The notes beneath the pieces were generated by a model. The model was not told the DNA's origin. It did not search any database and saw only the letters and a list, made by a program, of their open reading frames with translations. 64,000 bases of DNA from Comamonadaceae bacterium (GTDB lineage: Bacteria; Pseudomonadota; Gammaproteobacteria; Burkholderiales; Burkholderiaceae_C). The stretch lies in the NCBI GenBank assembly GCA_947455465.1, contig CANGNS010000001.1:124001-188000 (forward strand), given 5' to 3'. Numbering within the stretch: position 1 is the stretch's first letter; every line of letters begins with the position of its first letter. Below are positions 1-8,398 of the stretch, one piece after another. The position numbers and the translations under genes were made by a program.

Positions 1-2
1 CT

Positions 3-893
3 GCCGCTTTCTCTGTCGCGCTCGCAGGTCTCTTATTTTCTGCTTCTGACGCAAAAAGATACGTTAATGTCACGCCTTTGGGATTGCTTATCATAGCTTT
101 CTTAAGTATGGGAACCACATATTTTCTGTACCAGTTTTTTAAAGGACAGCAGCACGGAAGTTCAACTTCTGCGTCATTTGCTGGTGGCTCTTCGATTGAT
201 GATATTTTTTGGGAGCAAGCGTCACGCGAGTTGAATAGTAATAGACACGAGGCTACTTGGGCGAGGGCAATGGCAATTACCGAGGGTGACGATGGTAAGA
301 CTAAAGCTCATTATATTAAGATTCGATCTACTGACTTACAACAAATCAACAATACTGTTGTAGATGATTTTGCTGTCCGTATTGAAGAAAAACCTAATGC
401 GGTTGTTACTGAGCCGAAATTATTTTGGTCTTCATTCAGCGGGGTTGAAAAGTTGGCTATATTAGGAATAGTCGTGCTTGTAGGGTATGCGCTTTATGAT
501 TCGTCAACATCTAACCTAAAGACAAGTTCAACTTTTCATAATTCTTCTACTTCTTCGCCTGAATCGTCAGATGTTCCTTTATCTGCCCAAACTCCAACTC
601 AAGCAAATAATAGTAAAACAATTAAAAGCATAGAGGAAGTTAATTCTCTGTGTTATGTTTTTTGGGATGGACGTCGCTGGCAAAATGGAAAAACTGAAGG
701 TGGAAAATTCCAACGTCTAGTTATTGGCCGCTATGGGGTTGAAGTTATTGAAGCGGCATTGCCTATAGAAATGGCTAAAGAATTCGGAATTAATGGAAAA
801 AATCCGAATGAGATAGATATTGAAAAGAATGCTTTGGGTGCTTTTATGAAAGAGAACTGGTATCAACTAGAGTTGCTTTGTAAGTTGCGCTAA
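3..893 (+). CDS. Unknown membrane protein, 5' end outside window
   Basis: The reading frame is open to the left edge, so the true start probably lies upstream; a TTG at 78 is the first start-like codon that fits. The visible part begins with two hydrophobic stretches (roughly codons 1-15 and 26-40), then a polar Ser/Thr/Asn-rich region, a third membrane segment near residues 120-140 counted from the TTG, a low-complexity serine linker, and a compact C-terminal domain rich in Trp and charged residues. I do not recognise the family. The DNA is strikingly AT-rich compared with everything after about 1200, with AT-ending codons throughout, which suggests horizontal acquisition. It could belong to a phage, plasmid or defence-type island extending left; nothing visible decides this. 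Confidence 0.6.
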   Translation, partial: AAFSVALAGLLFSASDAKRYVNVTPLGLLIIAFLSMGTTYFLYQFFKGQQHGSSTSASFAGGSSIDDIFWEQASRELNSNRHEATWARAMAITEGDDGKTKAHYIKIRSTDLQQINNTVVDDFAVRIEEKPNAVVTEPKLFWSSFSGVEKLAILGIVVLVGYALYDSSTSNLKTSSTFHNSSTSSPESSDVPLSAQTPTQANNSKTIKSIEEVNSLCYVFWDGRRWQNGKTEGGKFQRLVIGRYGVEVIEAALPIEMAKEFGINGKNPNEIDIEKNALGAFMKENWYQLELLCKLR

Positions 894-1227
894 TCCATCA
901 CAACGTGTAACAGTTCTACGATTAAATTTATTCATAAGCTCTGATTTTTTCTTAAAACTTGCGCAAAAATTATATGCAAATATAAATATGTCGCAACCCG
1001 TTTATTTCGCTTTCTTTTTTTGTGCGTTAGTATTAAGTATAAATAATTTTATTTATGTAAATGATTGGCTTATATATTACTCCAGCAGCAATTTATAGAT
1101 CATTCTCAGCCTTTAACGAGATCCTCATGGCAAAGTTTTCCTCCCGGAGAAGTAGTCATACTTGTGCTTTCGCACTGAGGAGCGCGATGACACCAGGTGC
1201 CCCGGCGAGTCCTTAAAGATGTAAACC
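894..1227. other. AT-rich to GC-rich transition, no gene seen
   Basis: This 334-bp gap starts with very AT-rich DNA and changes near 1120 to the GC-rich composition of the rest of the window. I see no convincing ORF, tRNA, transposon end or direct repeat. It probably marks the junction of an acquired segment with the core chromosome and carries the promoter of the next gene. Confidence 0.5.
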
Positions 1228-2619
1228 ATGTCCACACCCCGCATGCAAGACATTCACTGGATGCACCTCGCCCTGCAACAGGCCACCCAAGCCGCCCAAG
1301 CCGGCGAGGTGCCCGTCGGCGCCGTGGTGGTTAAAGACGGCCAGTTGATCGCCACCGGCCACAATCGTTGCATCCGCGACCACGACCCCAGCGCGCACGC
1401 CGAGGTGGTCGCGCTGCGCGCTGCCGCCCAGGTGCTGGGCAACTACCGCCTAGACGGCTGTGAGCTCTTTGTCACGCTGGAGCCCTGCGCCATGTGCAGT
1501 GGTGCCTTGCTGCATGCGCGCCTGGACAGAGTGGTTTATGGGGCGGCCGACAGCCGGGCAGGGGCGGCGGGCTCATTACTCAATTTGTTTGCCATGCCGG
1601 CCATCAACCACCAAACCGCAGTGCAGGGCGGGGTGCTGGCGCGGGAGTGCGCGGCCGTCCTCCAGGAGTTCTTCAAGCCCCGCCGCGCCAACGACAAGCC
1701 CTTGCGCGAAGACGCCCTGCGCACGCCCGAGGCCCGGTTTGACAATTTGCCCGATTACCCTTGGCAGCCCAACTACCTTTCCGACTTGCCTGCGCTGCAA
1801 GGCCTGCGCATGCATTACCTGGACGAGGGGCCGGCGGACGCCGGTCTTACCTACCTGTGCCTGCATGGCAACCCGGCCTGGAGCTATTTGTACCGGCACA
1901 TGATTGCGCCATTCACCCAAGCGGGCCACCGCGTGGTAGCGCCCGATTTGATTGGCTTCGGCAAGAGCGACAAGCCCAAAAAAGAGGGCGCGCACCAGTT
2001 TGCATTCCACCGCGAGGTGCTTCTGCAGTTCATCGAGCGTCTGGATTTGCGCCATATCGTGCTGGTGGTGCAAGACTGGGGCGGCATTTTTGGCCTGACG
2101 CTGCCAATGGAAGCGCCGCAGCGCTATGTCGGCCTGCTGGCCATGAACACCATGCTCGCTGGCGGCGACGCTCCGCTTTCGCCCGGCTTTTTGGCATGGC
2201 GCGCCTGGTGCGGCAAGAACCCCGAATTTGACGTGGGCCGCCTGTTTGCCCGGGGCAACCCGCAGATGCCCGAGAGCCAATGGCAGGCCTATAACGCGCC
2301 TTTCCCGGATGCCGGCCACCGCGCCGCGCTGCGCGTGTTCCCGAATAGGGTGCCGGAGTTTGCTGACAGTCCGGGCGCCGATGTGTCGCGTAGGGCGCGC
2401 GATTTCTGGCAAAACAGTTGGGCAGGGCGCAGCATGATGGCCATTGGCCAGCAAGACCCTGTCCTGGGCGAGCCGGTGATGCGGGCTCTGCAGAGCCAGA
2501 TTCGTGGCTGCGAGCACGTCATGCTGCTTCCAGAGGCCGGGCATTTTGTGCAGGAGCATGGCGCCCAAATTGCCCAGACGGCGGTACCGTTTTTTGCCGA
2601 CCTGGCAGGGCGCGGATAA
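1228..2619 (+). CDS. tadA: TadA tRNA adenosine deaminase fused to haloalkane dehalogenase
   Basis: Two complete enzymes share one 463-residue frame. Residues about 8-153 are TadA, which deaminates A34 to inosine in tRNA-Arg: the zinc/proton-relay motif HAE (H57, E59) and PCAMC (C87, C90) are at the same numbers as in E. coli TadA. Residues about 165-460 are an alpha/beta hydrolase closely resembling the DhlA-type haloalkane dehalogenases: HGNP at 213-216, nucleophile Asp283 in VQDWGG with a halide-binding Trp284, acid Asp410 and catalytic His439 in AGHF. The linker starts just where free-standing dehalogenases begin (RTPEARF), so an entire gene appears to have been joined. The real substrate of the hydrolase half is not shown by the sequence. 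The S66 carboxypeptidase gene follows after 7 bp. Confidence 0.9.
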   Translation: MSTPRMQDIHWMHLALQQATQAAQAGEVPVGAVVVKDGQLIATGHNRCIRDHDPSAHAEVVALRAAAQVLGNYRLDGCELFVTLEPCAMCSGALLHARLDRVVYGAADSRAGAAGSLLNLFAMPAINHQTAVQGGVLARECAAVLQEFFKPRRANDKPLREDALRTPEARFDNLPDYPWQPNYLSDLPALQGLRMHYLDEGPADAGLTYLCLHGNPAWSYLYRHMIAPFTQAGHRVVAPDLIGFGKSDKPKKEGAHQFAFHREVLLQFIERLDLRHIVLVVQDWGGIFGLTLPMEAPQRYVGLLAMNTMLAGGDAPLSPGFLAWRAWCGKNPEFDVGRLFARGNPQMPESQWQAYNAPFPDAGHRAALRVFPNRVPEFADSPGADVSRRARDFWQNSWAGRSMMAIGQQDPVLGEPVMRALQSQIRGCEHVMLLPEAGHFVQEHGAQIAQTAVPFFADLAGRG

Positions 2620-2626
2620 TCTCTCC

Positions 2627-3535
2627 ATGAGCCATATTTATATTTATTCCCCCTCCAGTGCCATTGAGGACAAGGCGTCTTTTCAGCGTGGCGTCAAGCG
2701 CCTGCGCGCCTTGGGCCATGAAGTCGAGCTCGACGCCGACACCCTGAGCCGCCACCAGCGCTTTGCCGGCGACGATGCCACCCGTATTGCTGCCATCAGC
2801 CGCGCGGCGGCCAGCGGCGCAGATATCGCCATGATTTCGCGCGGCGGCTACGGGCTCACCCGGCTTTTGCCAGGCCTGCCATACGCTGCGCTGGAGTCGG
2901 CCATCGCCTCGGGCACCGACTTTGTCGGGTTCAGCGACTTCACCGCGTTGCAACTGGCGGTGATGGCCAAAACCGGCAGCATTACCTGGCAAGGCCCCGC
3001 TGTTGGCGAAGATTTTGGCCGTGCCGATGAGCCCGACGAGATCATGCACGCCTGTTTTGACGATTTGGCGAAAGCCCAAGGCGAGGGCGTTGGCTGGCGT
3101 ATGCCGCGCGCGGACGCCGTGCCTGCCCAGGAAATCCATGGCGCCACCTTGTGGGGCGGCAATTTGACGGTTTTGACGTCCATGCTGGGCACACCGTATT
3201 TCCCCAAGCCGCGCAAAGGCATTTTGTTCCTCGAAGACGTGGGCGAACATCCGTACCGCCTGGAGCGCATGCTGACGCAGTTGCTGCACAGCGGCGTGTT
3301 GGCCGGCCAAAAGGCGCTGGTTCTGGGTCAGTTCACCGGGATGAATGTGTTGCCCAACGACCGTGGCTTTCGTTTGTCCAGTGTGGTGCAGTGGATTCGC
3401 AGCCAGTTAGATATTCCTGTGCTCACTGGCTTGCCGATGGGCCACGTGCCAACCAAGGTCTTGCTGCCGGTGGGCGCCAAGGTGGACCTCATGCTCGACG
3501 GCACCGAAGTGCTGATCGCCTGGGGGCATCTCTAA
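2627..3535 (+). CDS. LD-carboxypeptidase family protein (peptidase S66)
   Basis: A 302-residue cytoplasmic protein of the LdcA/MccF family, serine peptidases that remove the terminal D-Ala from L,D-linked tetrapeptides of recycled murein, or inactivate microcin C-like compounds. The nucleophile elbow GFSDFTAL (near residue 106), the SRGGYG segment before it and the conserved LFLEDVGE block in the second half are present. ATG at 2627 was chosen because homologous sequence begins there; the frame is open further up but overlaps the preceding gene. There is no signal peptide, unlike the second S66 paralogue at 52675-53745. It is likely co-transcribed with the TadA fusion gene. Confidence 0.85.
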   Translation: MSHIYIYSPSSAIEDKASFQRGVKRLRALGHEVELDADTLSRHQRFAGDDATRIAAISRAAASGADIAMISRGGYGLTRLLPGLPYAALESAIASGTDFVGFSDFTALQLAVMAKTGSITWQGPAVGEDFGRADEPDEIMHACFDDLAKAQGEGVGWRMPRADAVPAQEIHGATLWGGNLTVLTSMLGTPYFPKPRKGILFLEDVGEHPYRLERMLTQLLHSGVLAGQKALVLGQFTGMNVLPNDRGFRLSSVVQWIRSQLDIPVLTGLPMGHVPTKVLLPVGAKVDLMLDGTEVLIAWGHL

Positions 3536-3573
3536 ACCATAGGGGAAAGCGCTTGTGGCGCTCCGTTTGGTTT
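3534..3573. terminator. Possible weak bidirectional terminator
   Basis: Between two convergent genes lies a nested inverted repeat: outer arms AAACCA/TGGTTT and inner arms AGCGC/GCGCT around a 5-nt loop, followed by TTTT on the plus strand. The stem is interrupted, so this is only a plausible terminator. Confidence 0.3.
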
Positions 3574-3606
3574 TATTAACATAATATACATCGTATAAAT
3601 TAGGAA

Positions 3607-4257
3607 TTACCGTGCAGGCAGGGCTTTCAGGTGGCGCTCCAACAGCTCTACGGCACCCTGGCGGCCCGCTTCGCGGGCGAAATCAAGCGTCGTCATGCCT
3701 TTCTGGTTTTTCAGGCTGGCGTCGGCACCGGCGTCTAGCAAGGCCCTTACGGTGGGCGTGTTTCCGTACATCGCCGCCATCATGAGCGGCGTGGTCTGGT
3801 TGGGCGATTGCGCGTCTATGTAGGCCGCATGGTCCAGCAGTAATTGCACAATCTCGGCGTGGCCGCCCGACGCGGCGTAATGCAGCGGCGTCCAGCCGGG
3901 TTTGTTGACATCGGCATCCTTGGCGATCAGGCGCCGGCAAACGTCGGTCATGCCCGCAAGCGCTGCCAGCATGAGCGGACTCTCGTCATTGCGATTGCGC
4001 GCCTCGGTCTGCAAACCCGGCGCCTGCAACAACAGCGACAAAACCGCCGGAGACGGCTGCCGGATGGCCAAAATCAAGGGATGCAGACCCTGAGGATCGC
4101 GGGTATTTGCGTCAAAACCGCGGGCTAAAAGCTGGCTGACGGTACGCGGGTCATCGGCTTGCAGCGCCATGAAAAACTCATCATAAGAGCCCGCATGCAA
4201 GGAGGAAAATCTAATAAATACAATAAGGTAAAGGAAATATCGCAAGTAATACTTCAC
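3607..4257 (-). CDS. Secreted ankyrin-repeat protein
   Basis: A 216-residue protein with an N-terminal hydrophobic signal segment (after a short K-Y-Y-L-R start) and about five ankyrin repeats from residue 30 to the end, visible as repeated TPLxxAAxxGxxxxVxxLLxxGAD-type units. The start is taken as GTG at 4257: it has a GAGG ribosome-binding site 5 nt upstream and gives a clean signal peptide, while longer starts would run into tatD. It lies 19 bp after the tatD stop, at the end of the mltG-tmk-holB-pilZ-tatD row. Ankyrin repeats bind other proteins; the partner is unknown, and the export signal suggests a periplasmic role. Confidence 0.8.
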   Translation of the reverse strand: MKYYLRYFLYLIVFIRFSSLHAGSYDEFFMALQADDPRTVSQLLARGFDANTRDPQGLHPLILAIRQPSPAVLSLLLQAPGLQTEARNRNDESPLMLAALAGMTDVCRRLIAKDADVNKPGWTPLHYAASGGHAEIVQLLLDHAAYIDAQSPNQTTPLMMAAMYGNTPTVRALLDAGADASLKNQKGMTTLDFAREAGRQGAVELLERHLKALPAR

Positions 4258-4276
4258 AAAAACCTCATGTATTACA

Positions 4277-5080
4277 TTAAGAAATTTGCGGGGCAGGGAG
4301 CCCAAAAAGGCGCTCGCAATTGGCCGTGCTTGCACGTGCAATCTCCTCAACCGGGCAGCCGCGCACCTGGGCAATTTGGGCTGCCACCAAAGGTACGAAA
4401 GACGGGTTATTGGTCTTGCCCCGATGCGGAACCGGCGCCAAATAAGGGCTGTCGGTCTCGATTAACAGCCGATCTAAGGGCATCCAGGCGGCGATATCAC
4501 GCAAATCCTGCGCGGTTTTGAAGGTCACGATGCCCGAAAAAGACACATAAAAGCCCAGGTCCAGCGCGGCGCGGGCCACCTCGGCCGTCTCGGTAAAGCA
4601 GTGAAAGACGCCCCCTGCACTGCCGGCGCTGCCGTCCTCGCCCTCCTCCTTCAGGATGGCCAAAGTGTCCTGCGAGGCACTGCGGGTGTGGATCACCAGC
4701 GGTTTGGACACCGCCCGGGCCGCGCGGATATGAACCCTGAAGCGCTCGCGCTGCCAATGCATATCGGCCACGCTGCGGCCGTTCAGGCGGTAGTAATCCA
4801 GGCCGGTCTCACCAATAGCGACCACTTTTGGTAACTTTGACTTGGCAACCAAACCGGCCACATCAGGCTCGGTGACGCCCTCGTTTTCGGGGTGCACCCC
4901 GACGGTGGCCCAAAAATTAGCGTAGTCGGTGGCCAGGGCGTGCACCTGATCGAACTCCTCTAAAGTGGTGCAAATACAGATTGCGCGGTCGACCTGGGCC
5001 TGCGCCATCGCCTCCCGGATATCGGGCAAAGCATCTTTAAGCTGCGGAAAATTCAGATGGCAATGGGAGTCAATAAACAC
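4277..5080 (-). CDS. TatD family metal-dependent hydrolase
   Basis: A 267-residue TatD/YcfH-type protein with a TIM-barrel metal-dependent hydrolase fold; characterised members are 3'-5' DNA exonucleases. Visible family signatures are the N-terminal metal-binding DSHCHLNF (residues 4-11), VGVHPE, GETGLDYY, PLVIHTRSA, VFHCFTE and the C-terminal IETDSPYLAPVP. The start codon is GTG at 5080. Placement behind holB and pilZ is the usual betaproteobacterial arrangement and supports its vertical inheritance. Confidence 0.93.
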   Translation of the reverse strand: MFIDSHCHLNFPQLKDALPDIREAMAQAQVDRAICICTTLEEFDQVHALATDYANFWATVGVHPENEGVTEPDVAGLVAKSKLPKVVAIGETGLDYYRLNGRSVADMHWQRERFRVHIRAARAVSKPLVIHTRSASQDTLAILKEEGEDGSAGSAGGVFHCFTETAEVARAALDLGFYVSFSGIVTFKTAQDLRDIAAWMPLDRLLIETDSPYLAPVPHRGKTNNPSFVPLVAAQIAQVRGCPVEEIARASTANCERLFGLPAPQIS

Positions 5081-5109
5081 GTGATCTTGCTCGGTGCAGG
5101 TGCAAGCAC

Positions 5110-5526
5110 TTAGAAAGTATGGTTCGCCCGGCCCGAATGCAATGCATTGCCAAGGCGGTCTTCTATCAGTTTCTTGAGCTTTTGCCCGCGCTCATCATCC
5201 GGAAAACGGATGCCCACGCCGCGTTGGCGTGTCGCGGCGTGGTTGGCGGGCGTTACCCAAGCCACTTTGCCAACCAGCGGATGGCGCTGGGCGTCGTCGC
5301 CAATGTTCAAAAGCCCGTACAACTCGTCGCCCAGTTGGTAGGGCCGACTGGTGGGCACAAACAAACCACCACCCTGAAAACTCGGAATATAGGCCTGGTA
5401 CAGCTCCTGATCGGACTCAATGCGCAGCTGCAATATCGCAGGCCGCGTGCTGGTGCCCGCTAAAGTGGATTCAGACCACATGGAGTCGCCCGGTGGGGTG
5501 GAGGAAGTTGCCATTGCAATACTCAC
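5110..5526 (-). CDS. pilZ: PilZ domain protein of type IV pilus assembly
   Basis: A 138-residue protein of the PilZ family found next to holB, needed for type IV pilus assembly together with PilF/PilB. The diagnostic stretch is QAYIPSFQGGGLFVPTSRPYQLGD followed in order by the LVGKVAWVTP strand and GVGIRFPDD. This subfamily usually lacks the RxxxR c-di-GMP motif and no such motif is obvious here. The frame can start at GTG 5526 or at an internal ATG four codons later (5514), which has a weak GAG upstream; the conserved part begins well after both. It sits 7 bp after holB. Confidence 0.85.
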   Translation of the reverse strand: MSIAMATSSTPPGDSMWSESTLAGTSTRPAILQLRIESDQELYQAYIPSFQGGGLFVPTSRPYQLGDELYGLLNIGDDAQRHPLVGKVAWVTPANHAATRQRGVGIRFPDDERGQKLKKLIEDRLGNALHSGRANHTF

Positions 5527-5533
5527 AAAAAAA

Positions 5534-6541
5534 TTAGTTAGAGCGGGTTGTCAGCGCGGCCTGTGCATCACAGACCAGGGCCTCGATAAACAAGCCCGGA
5601 TTGAACGGATGGTCCATCGTGCGCCTTTGCGCCGCCAAAGACTGGCTCCATTGTGTCAAAACTGACAAGGACACTTGCGGCCCCAGGTCTTGGGCACTGA
5701 AAAAACGCGGCTCTGCCTGTACGGCGCGGGCCAGCATGTCATGGCAAAGCTTTTGCAGCGCGCCAAGCAACTCCTGCACCGTCCATTCGCGCACCAGCTG
5801 CACATCGCCGCGCGCCATGGCAGCCGGAAAGGCTGCCCAGTGCGCTGGATCCCGGCCCGCGCGGAACCATTCCAACGCGTCTTGCGGACGTCCTGCGTTG
5901 GCGGTCAGCGCTTTTTGGGCGTCGGCATCAGACAAGCCCGCGCTTTGCAGCCACCGCAGCGATTCCTCTGCTTCTGGCCAGACCATGGTATGGCCCATGC
6001 AGCGGCTGCGAATGGTGGGCAGCAACTGGTGGCTTGACTCGGTGGCCAGCACAAAACGCACATCGCCGGGCGGCTCTTCCAGGGTCTTGAGCAAGGCGTT
6101 GGCGGTAAAGGCGTTCATGTCTTCGGCTGGGAACACCAGCACCGCCTTGCCCCTGCCCCGCGCGCTGGTGCGCTGGCAAAACTCCACCGCATCGCGCATG
6201 GCCTCGACGCGAATTTCTTTGCTGGGTTTGCGCTTTTTGTCGTCTAAATCGGATTGGGCTTTTTCGCTCAGGGGCCAGCCCAAATCCAGCATCCAGGTCT
6301 CGGGCATGAGCACACACAGATCGGCATGGGTGCGCACGTCGATGGCATGGCAGCTACCGCATTGCCCGCAAGCGCCGCCCTCCCCCGGGTTGTCGCACAA
6401 CCAAGCGCGCGTCAAAGCCAGCGCCAACCCGTACTGGCCCAAGCCGGCCGGGCCCTGTAGCAACCAGGCATGACCACGCTGCTGCAAAAGGCTGTGGGCC
6501 TGGCGTGCGATCCAGTGCGGGGTGGGTGGCGCTTGGCTCAT
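5534..6541 (-). CDS. holB: DNA polymerase III subunit delta'
   Basis: A 335-residue clamp-loader subunit. The degenerate P-loop region [14 protein letters not shown] near residue 30 and the four-cysteine zinc module ([16 protein letters not shown], about residues 47-62) are typical of delta', as are the [10 protein letters not shown] and RCMGHTM segments. It cooperates with the delta and tau/gamma subunits to load the sliding clamp. ATG at 6541 is chosen because it overlaps the tmk stop in an ATGA arrangement and has AAAGG upstream; a TTG nine bases earlier is less likely. Confidence 0.93.
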   Translation of the reverse strand: MSQAPPTPHWIARQAHSLLQQRGHAWLLQGPAGLGQYGLALALTRAWLCDNPGEGGACGQCGSCHAIDVRTHADLCVLMPETWMLDLGWPLSEKAQSDLDDKKRKPSKEIRVEAMRDAVEFCQRTSARGRGKAVLVFPAEDMNAFTANALLKTLEEPPGDVRFVLATESSHQLLPTIRSRCMGHTMVWPEAEESLRWLQSAGLSDADAQKALTANAGRPQDALEWFRAGRDPAHWAAFPAAMARGDVQLVREWTVQELLGALQKLCHDMLARAVQAEPRFFSAQDLGPQVSLSVLTQWSQSLAAQRRTMDHPFNPGLFIEALVCDAQAALTTRSN

Positions 6542-7185
6542 GCCAGGCAACCTTTGCCACGCAATGCGGCCAGCACCTGGGTGCGCACGGCATCGATCGC
6601 CACGTTGGCATCAATCCGGGCAAAGCGCTTCGGTTGCTCGGCCAAGCGGCGGGCATAACCGGCGGCCACGGCCTCAAAAAAGGCTTGTGGTTGGGCTTCA
6701 AATTTGTCCGGCACGCGGGCCGAGGCCAGGCGCGCGGCCGCAACGCTGGCGGGCAGGTCAAACCACAGCGTCAGGTCGGGTTGGAGCAAAGCGGTGCCGG
6801 GCACGCCTTGCTGCTGCACCCAGTGCTCTAAGGTTTGCAAAAGCTGCCAGTCAAAGCCGCGCCCGCCGCCCTGGTAGGCAAAGGTGGCATCCGAAAAGCG
6901 GTCGCACAAGACCACCCGCCCCTCGGCCAAGGCCGGGGCAATCACCTGCGCGATATGGTCACGCCGCGCGGCAAACACCAACAGCGACTCGGTCAGCGCG
7001 TCCATGGGCGCGTTGAGCACCATCTCGCGCAGGCGCTCGGCCAAGGGCGTTCCGCCGGGCTCGCGCGTGCGCGTCACGGCCCTGCCTTGGGCCTCAAAAG
7101 CCTGGGCCACGGCCTCGATGTGCGTGGATTTGCCGGCTCCGTCGATGCCCTCAAAGCTGATGAATAAACCCGTACGTGGCGTCAT
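6538..7185 (-). CDS. tmk: Thymidylate kinase
   Basis: A 215-residue dTMP kinase converting dTMP to dTDP. The P-loop [11 protein letters not shown] (residues 11-21), the DRx motif [13 protein letters not shown] and the [11 protein letters not shown] segment are all intact. Length is normal for the family. It overlaps holB by four bases and starts 30 bp after mltG, so the three are likely one transcript. Confidence 0.96.
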   Translation of the reverse strand: MTPRTGLFISFEGIDGAGKSTHIEAVAQAFEAQGRAVTRTREPGGTPLAERLREMVLNAPMDALTESLLVFAARRDHIAQVIAPALAEGRVVLCDRFSDATFAYQGGGRGFDWQLLQTLEHWVQQQGVPGTALLQPDLTLWFDLPASVAAARLASARVPDKFEAQPQAFFEAVAAGYARRLAEQPKRFARIDANVAIDAVRTQVLAALRGKGCLA

Positions 7186-7215
7186 GACTGGATACGAAAA
7201 GTGTGCAAGACCGGC

Positions 7216-8211
7216 TCAGCGGCCCCGCTGGTATTTGTTGACAGCCCGATTGTGCTCTTCCAGGGTTGCGCTAAATTGGCTGCTGCCGTCGCCCCGGGCC
7301 ACGAAATACAAATCTTTGCTGGGCGCCGGGTGCAGCGCTGCGTATAGCGCAGGTTTGCCCGGCATGGCAATCGGAGTGGGCGGCAAGCCGCCACGGGTGT
7401 AGGTGTTGTAAGGCGAGTCGCTGGACAGGTCGGCTTTGCGCAAGTCGCCATCAAAACGCTCGGCCAGGCCGTAAATGACGGTCGGGTCGGTTTGCAGGCG
7501 CATGCCCAGCAACAGACGGTTGTGAAAGACCGCTGAAATAGCTGCTTGGTCTTTGCGCGCCCCGGTTTCTTTTTCGATTATGCTGGCCAAAATCAGCGCT
7601 TGCTCCGGGTTGTCGAGCCGGATTTTGGGGTTGCGCTGTTCCCAGGCCTGCGCCAATTGGCGGTCCATGGCGTGCAGGGCGCGGCGCAGCACGGCCAAGT
7701 CGCTGGAGCCTTTGGCATAGGTGTAGGTGTCGGGGAAAAACCGCCCTTCGGGATGGACACCGGGGCGTTCCAGGGCTTGCATAAGCTGGGCGTCGGTCCA
7801 AGCGGCGGTATCGGGCTTGAGGCGTTCGGCCTGGCGCAGTGCCTGGCGCATTTGGCGGATGTTCCAGCCTTCGACCAAGGTCACGCTGCCCGAGGTGGCG
7901 TCGCCGCGCACCAGTTTTTCCAGCATGTCGGCCGGGCTGCTGGGCGCGGTCCATTCGTAGCTGCCTGCGCGGATCAGGCGCGATTGCCCCGACATGCGGA
8001 ACCAGCCATACAAAAGATAAGGATTGACCGCCACGCCACTGCGCGCAATGGCAAACGCCACCTCCTTGGGCGAGGTGCCTGGCTCGATGGCGACTTCCAC
8101 GCTGCCTTGGGGCATGGCCAAGGGCGAAAACAGCCACCAGGCGCCGGCACCTGCGGCCAGGGCCAGAAAAAACACGCAAGCGCCTAGGACTTTGCTCAAT
8201 GAAATACGCAC
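7216..8211 (-). CDS. mltG: Endolytic murein transglycosylase MltG
   Basis: A 331-residue inner-membrane lytic transglycosylase of the YceG family that cuts nascent glycan strands and sets their length. One membrane helix lies near residues 7-26, followed by the LysM-like periplasmic part and the catalytic region with the conserved ASIIEKETG (the Glu is catalytic) and the LQTDPTVIYGL and YNTYTRGGLPPTPIAMPG blocks. GTG 8211 is taken as start because it places a short cytoplasmic N-terminus before the helix and has GGAG about 10 nt upstream. In many relatives ygfZ is directly upstream; here ygfZ is 4 kb away and divergent. Confidence 0.92.
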   Translation of the reverse strand: MRISLSKVLGACVFFLALAAGAGAWWLFSPLAMPQGSVEVAIEPGTSPKEVAFAIARSGVAVNPYLLYGWFRMSGQSRLIRAGSYEWTAPSSPADMLEKLVRGDATSGSVTLVEGWNIRQMRQALRQAERLKPDTAAWTDAQLMQALERPGVHPEGRFFPDTYTYAKGSSDLAVLRRALHAMDRQLAQAWEQRNPKIRLDNPEQALILASIIEKETGARKDQAAISAVFHNRLLLGMRLQTDPTVIYGLAERFDGDLRKADLSSDSPYNTYTRGGLPPTPIAMPGKPALYAALHPAPSKDLYFVARGDGSSQFSATLEEHNRAVNKYQRGR

Positions 8212-8277
8212 GCCTTGGGGGCTCCGGTCAGTTGAATCACCGCATGATAAAGGATGGCCCGCAGGCCCGGCGCCCAA

Positions 8278-8295
8278 GCTTGATCAGGATCAAGC
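8278..8295. promoter_or_regulatory. FNR/Anr-type box upstream of flavin oxidoreductase-nrdJ
   Basis: GCTTGATCAGGATCAAGC holds the exact FNR/Anr consensus TTGAT-N4-ATCAA (8280-8293), extended by two paired bases on each side. It is centred about 112 bp upstream of the start at 8399 and lies between divergent mltG and the oxidoreductase-nrdJ operon, where an oxygen-sensing regulator would make sense for a B12-dependent reductase. Confidence 0.6.
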
Positions 8296-8398
8296 GGGCT
8301 GCACAAAAGGCATTTTCGGCGCCTGTACAAGCCCTCAATCGGTCCAACTTGGACTAGCCTTGGCGTCCAGGGCGAGTGCCTTGAAGGAAATATGGACG

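Noticed and set aside
1121-1227. tRNA-like or attachment-site sequence at the island edge
   Set aside because: No cloverleaf, T-loop motif or direct repeat could be made out.
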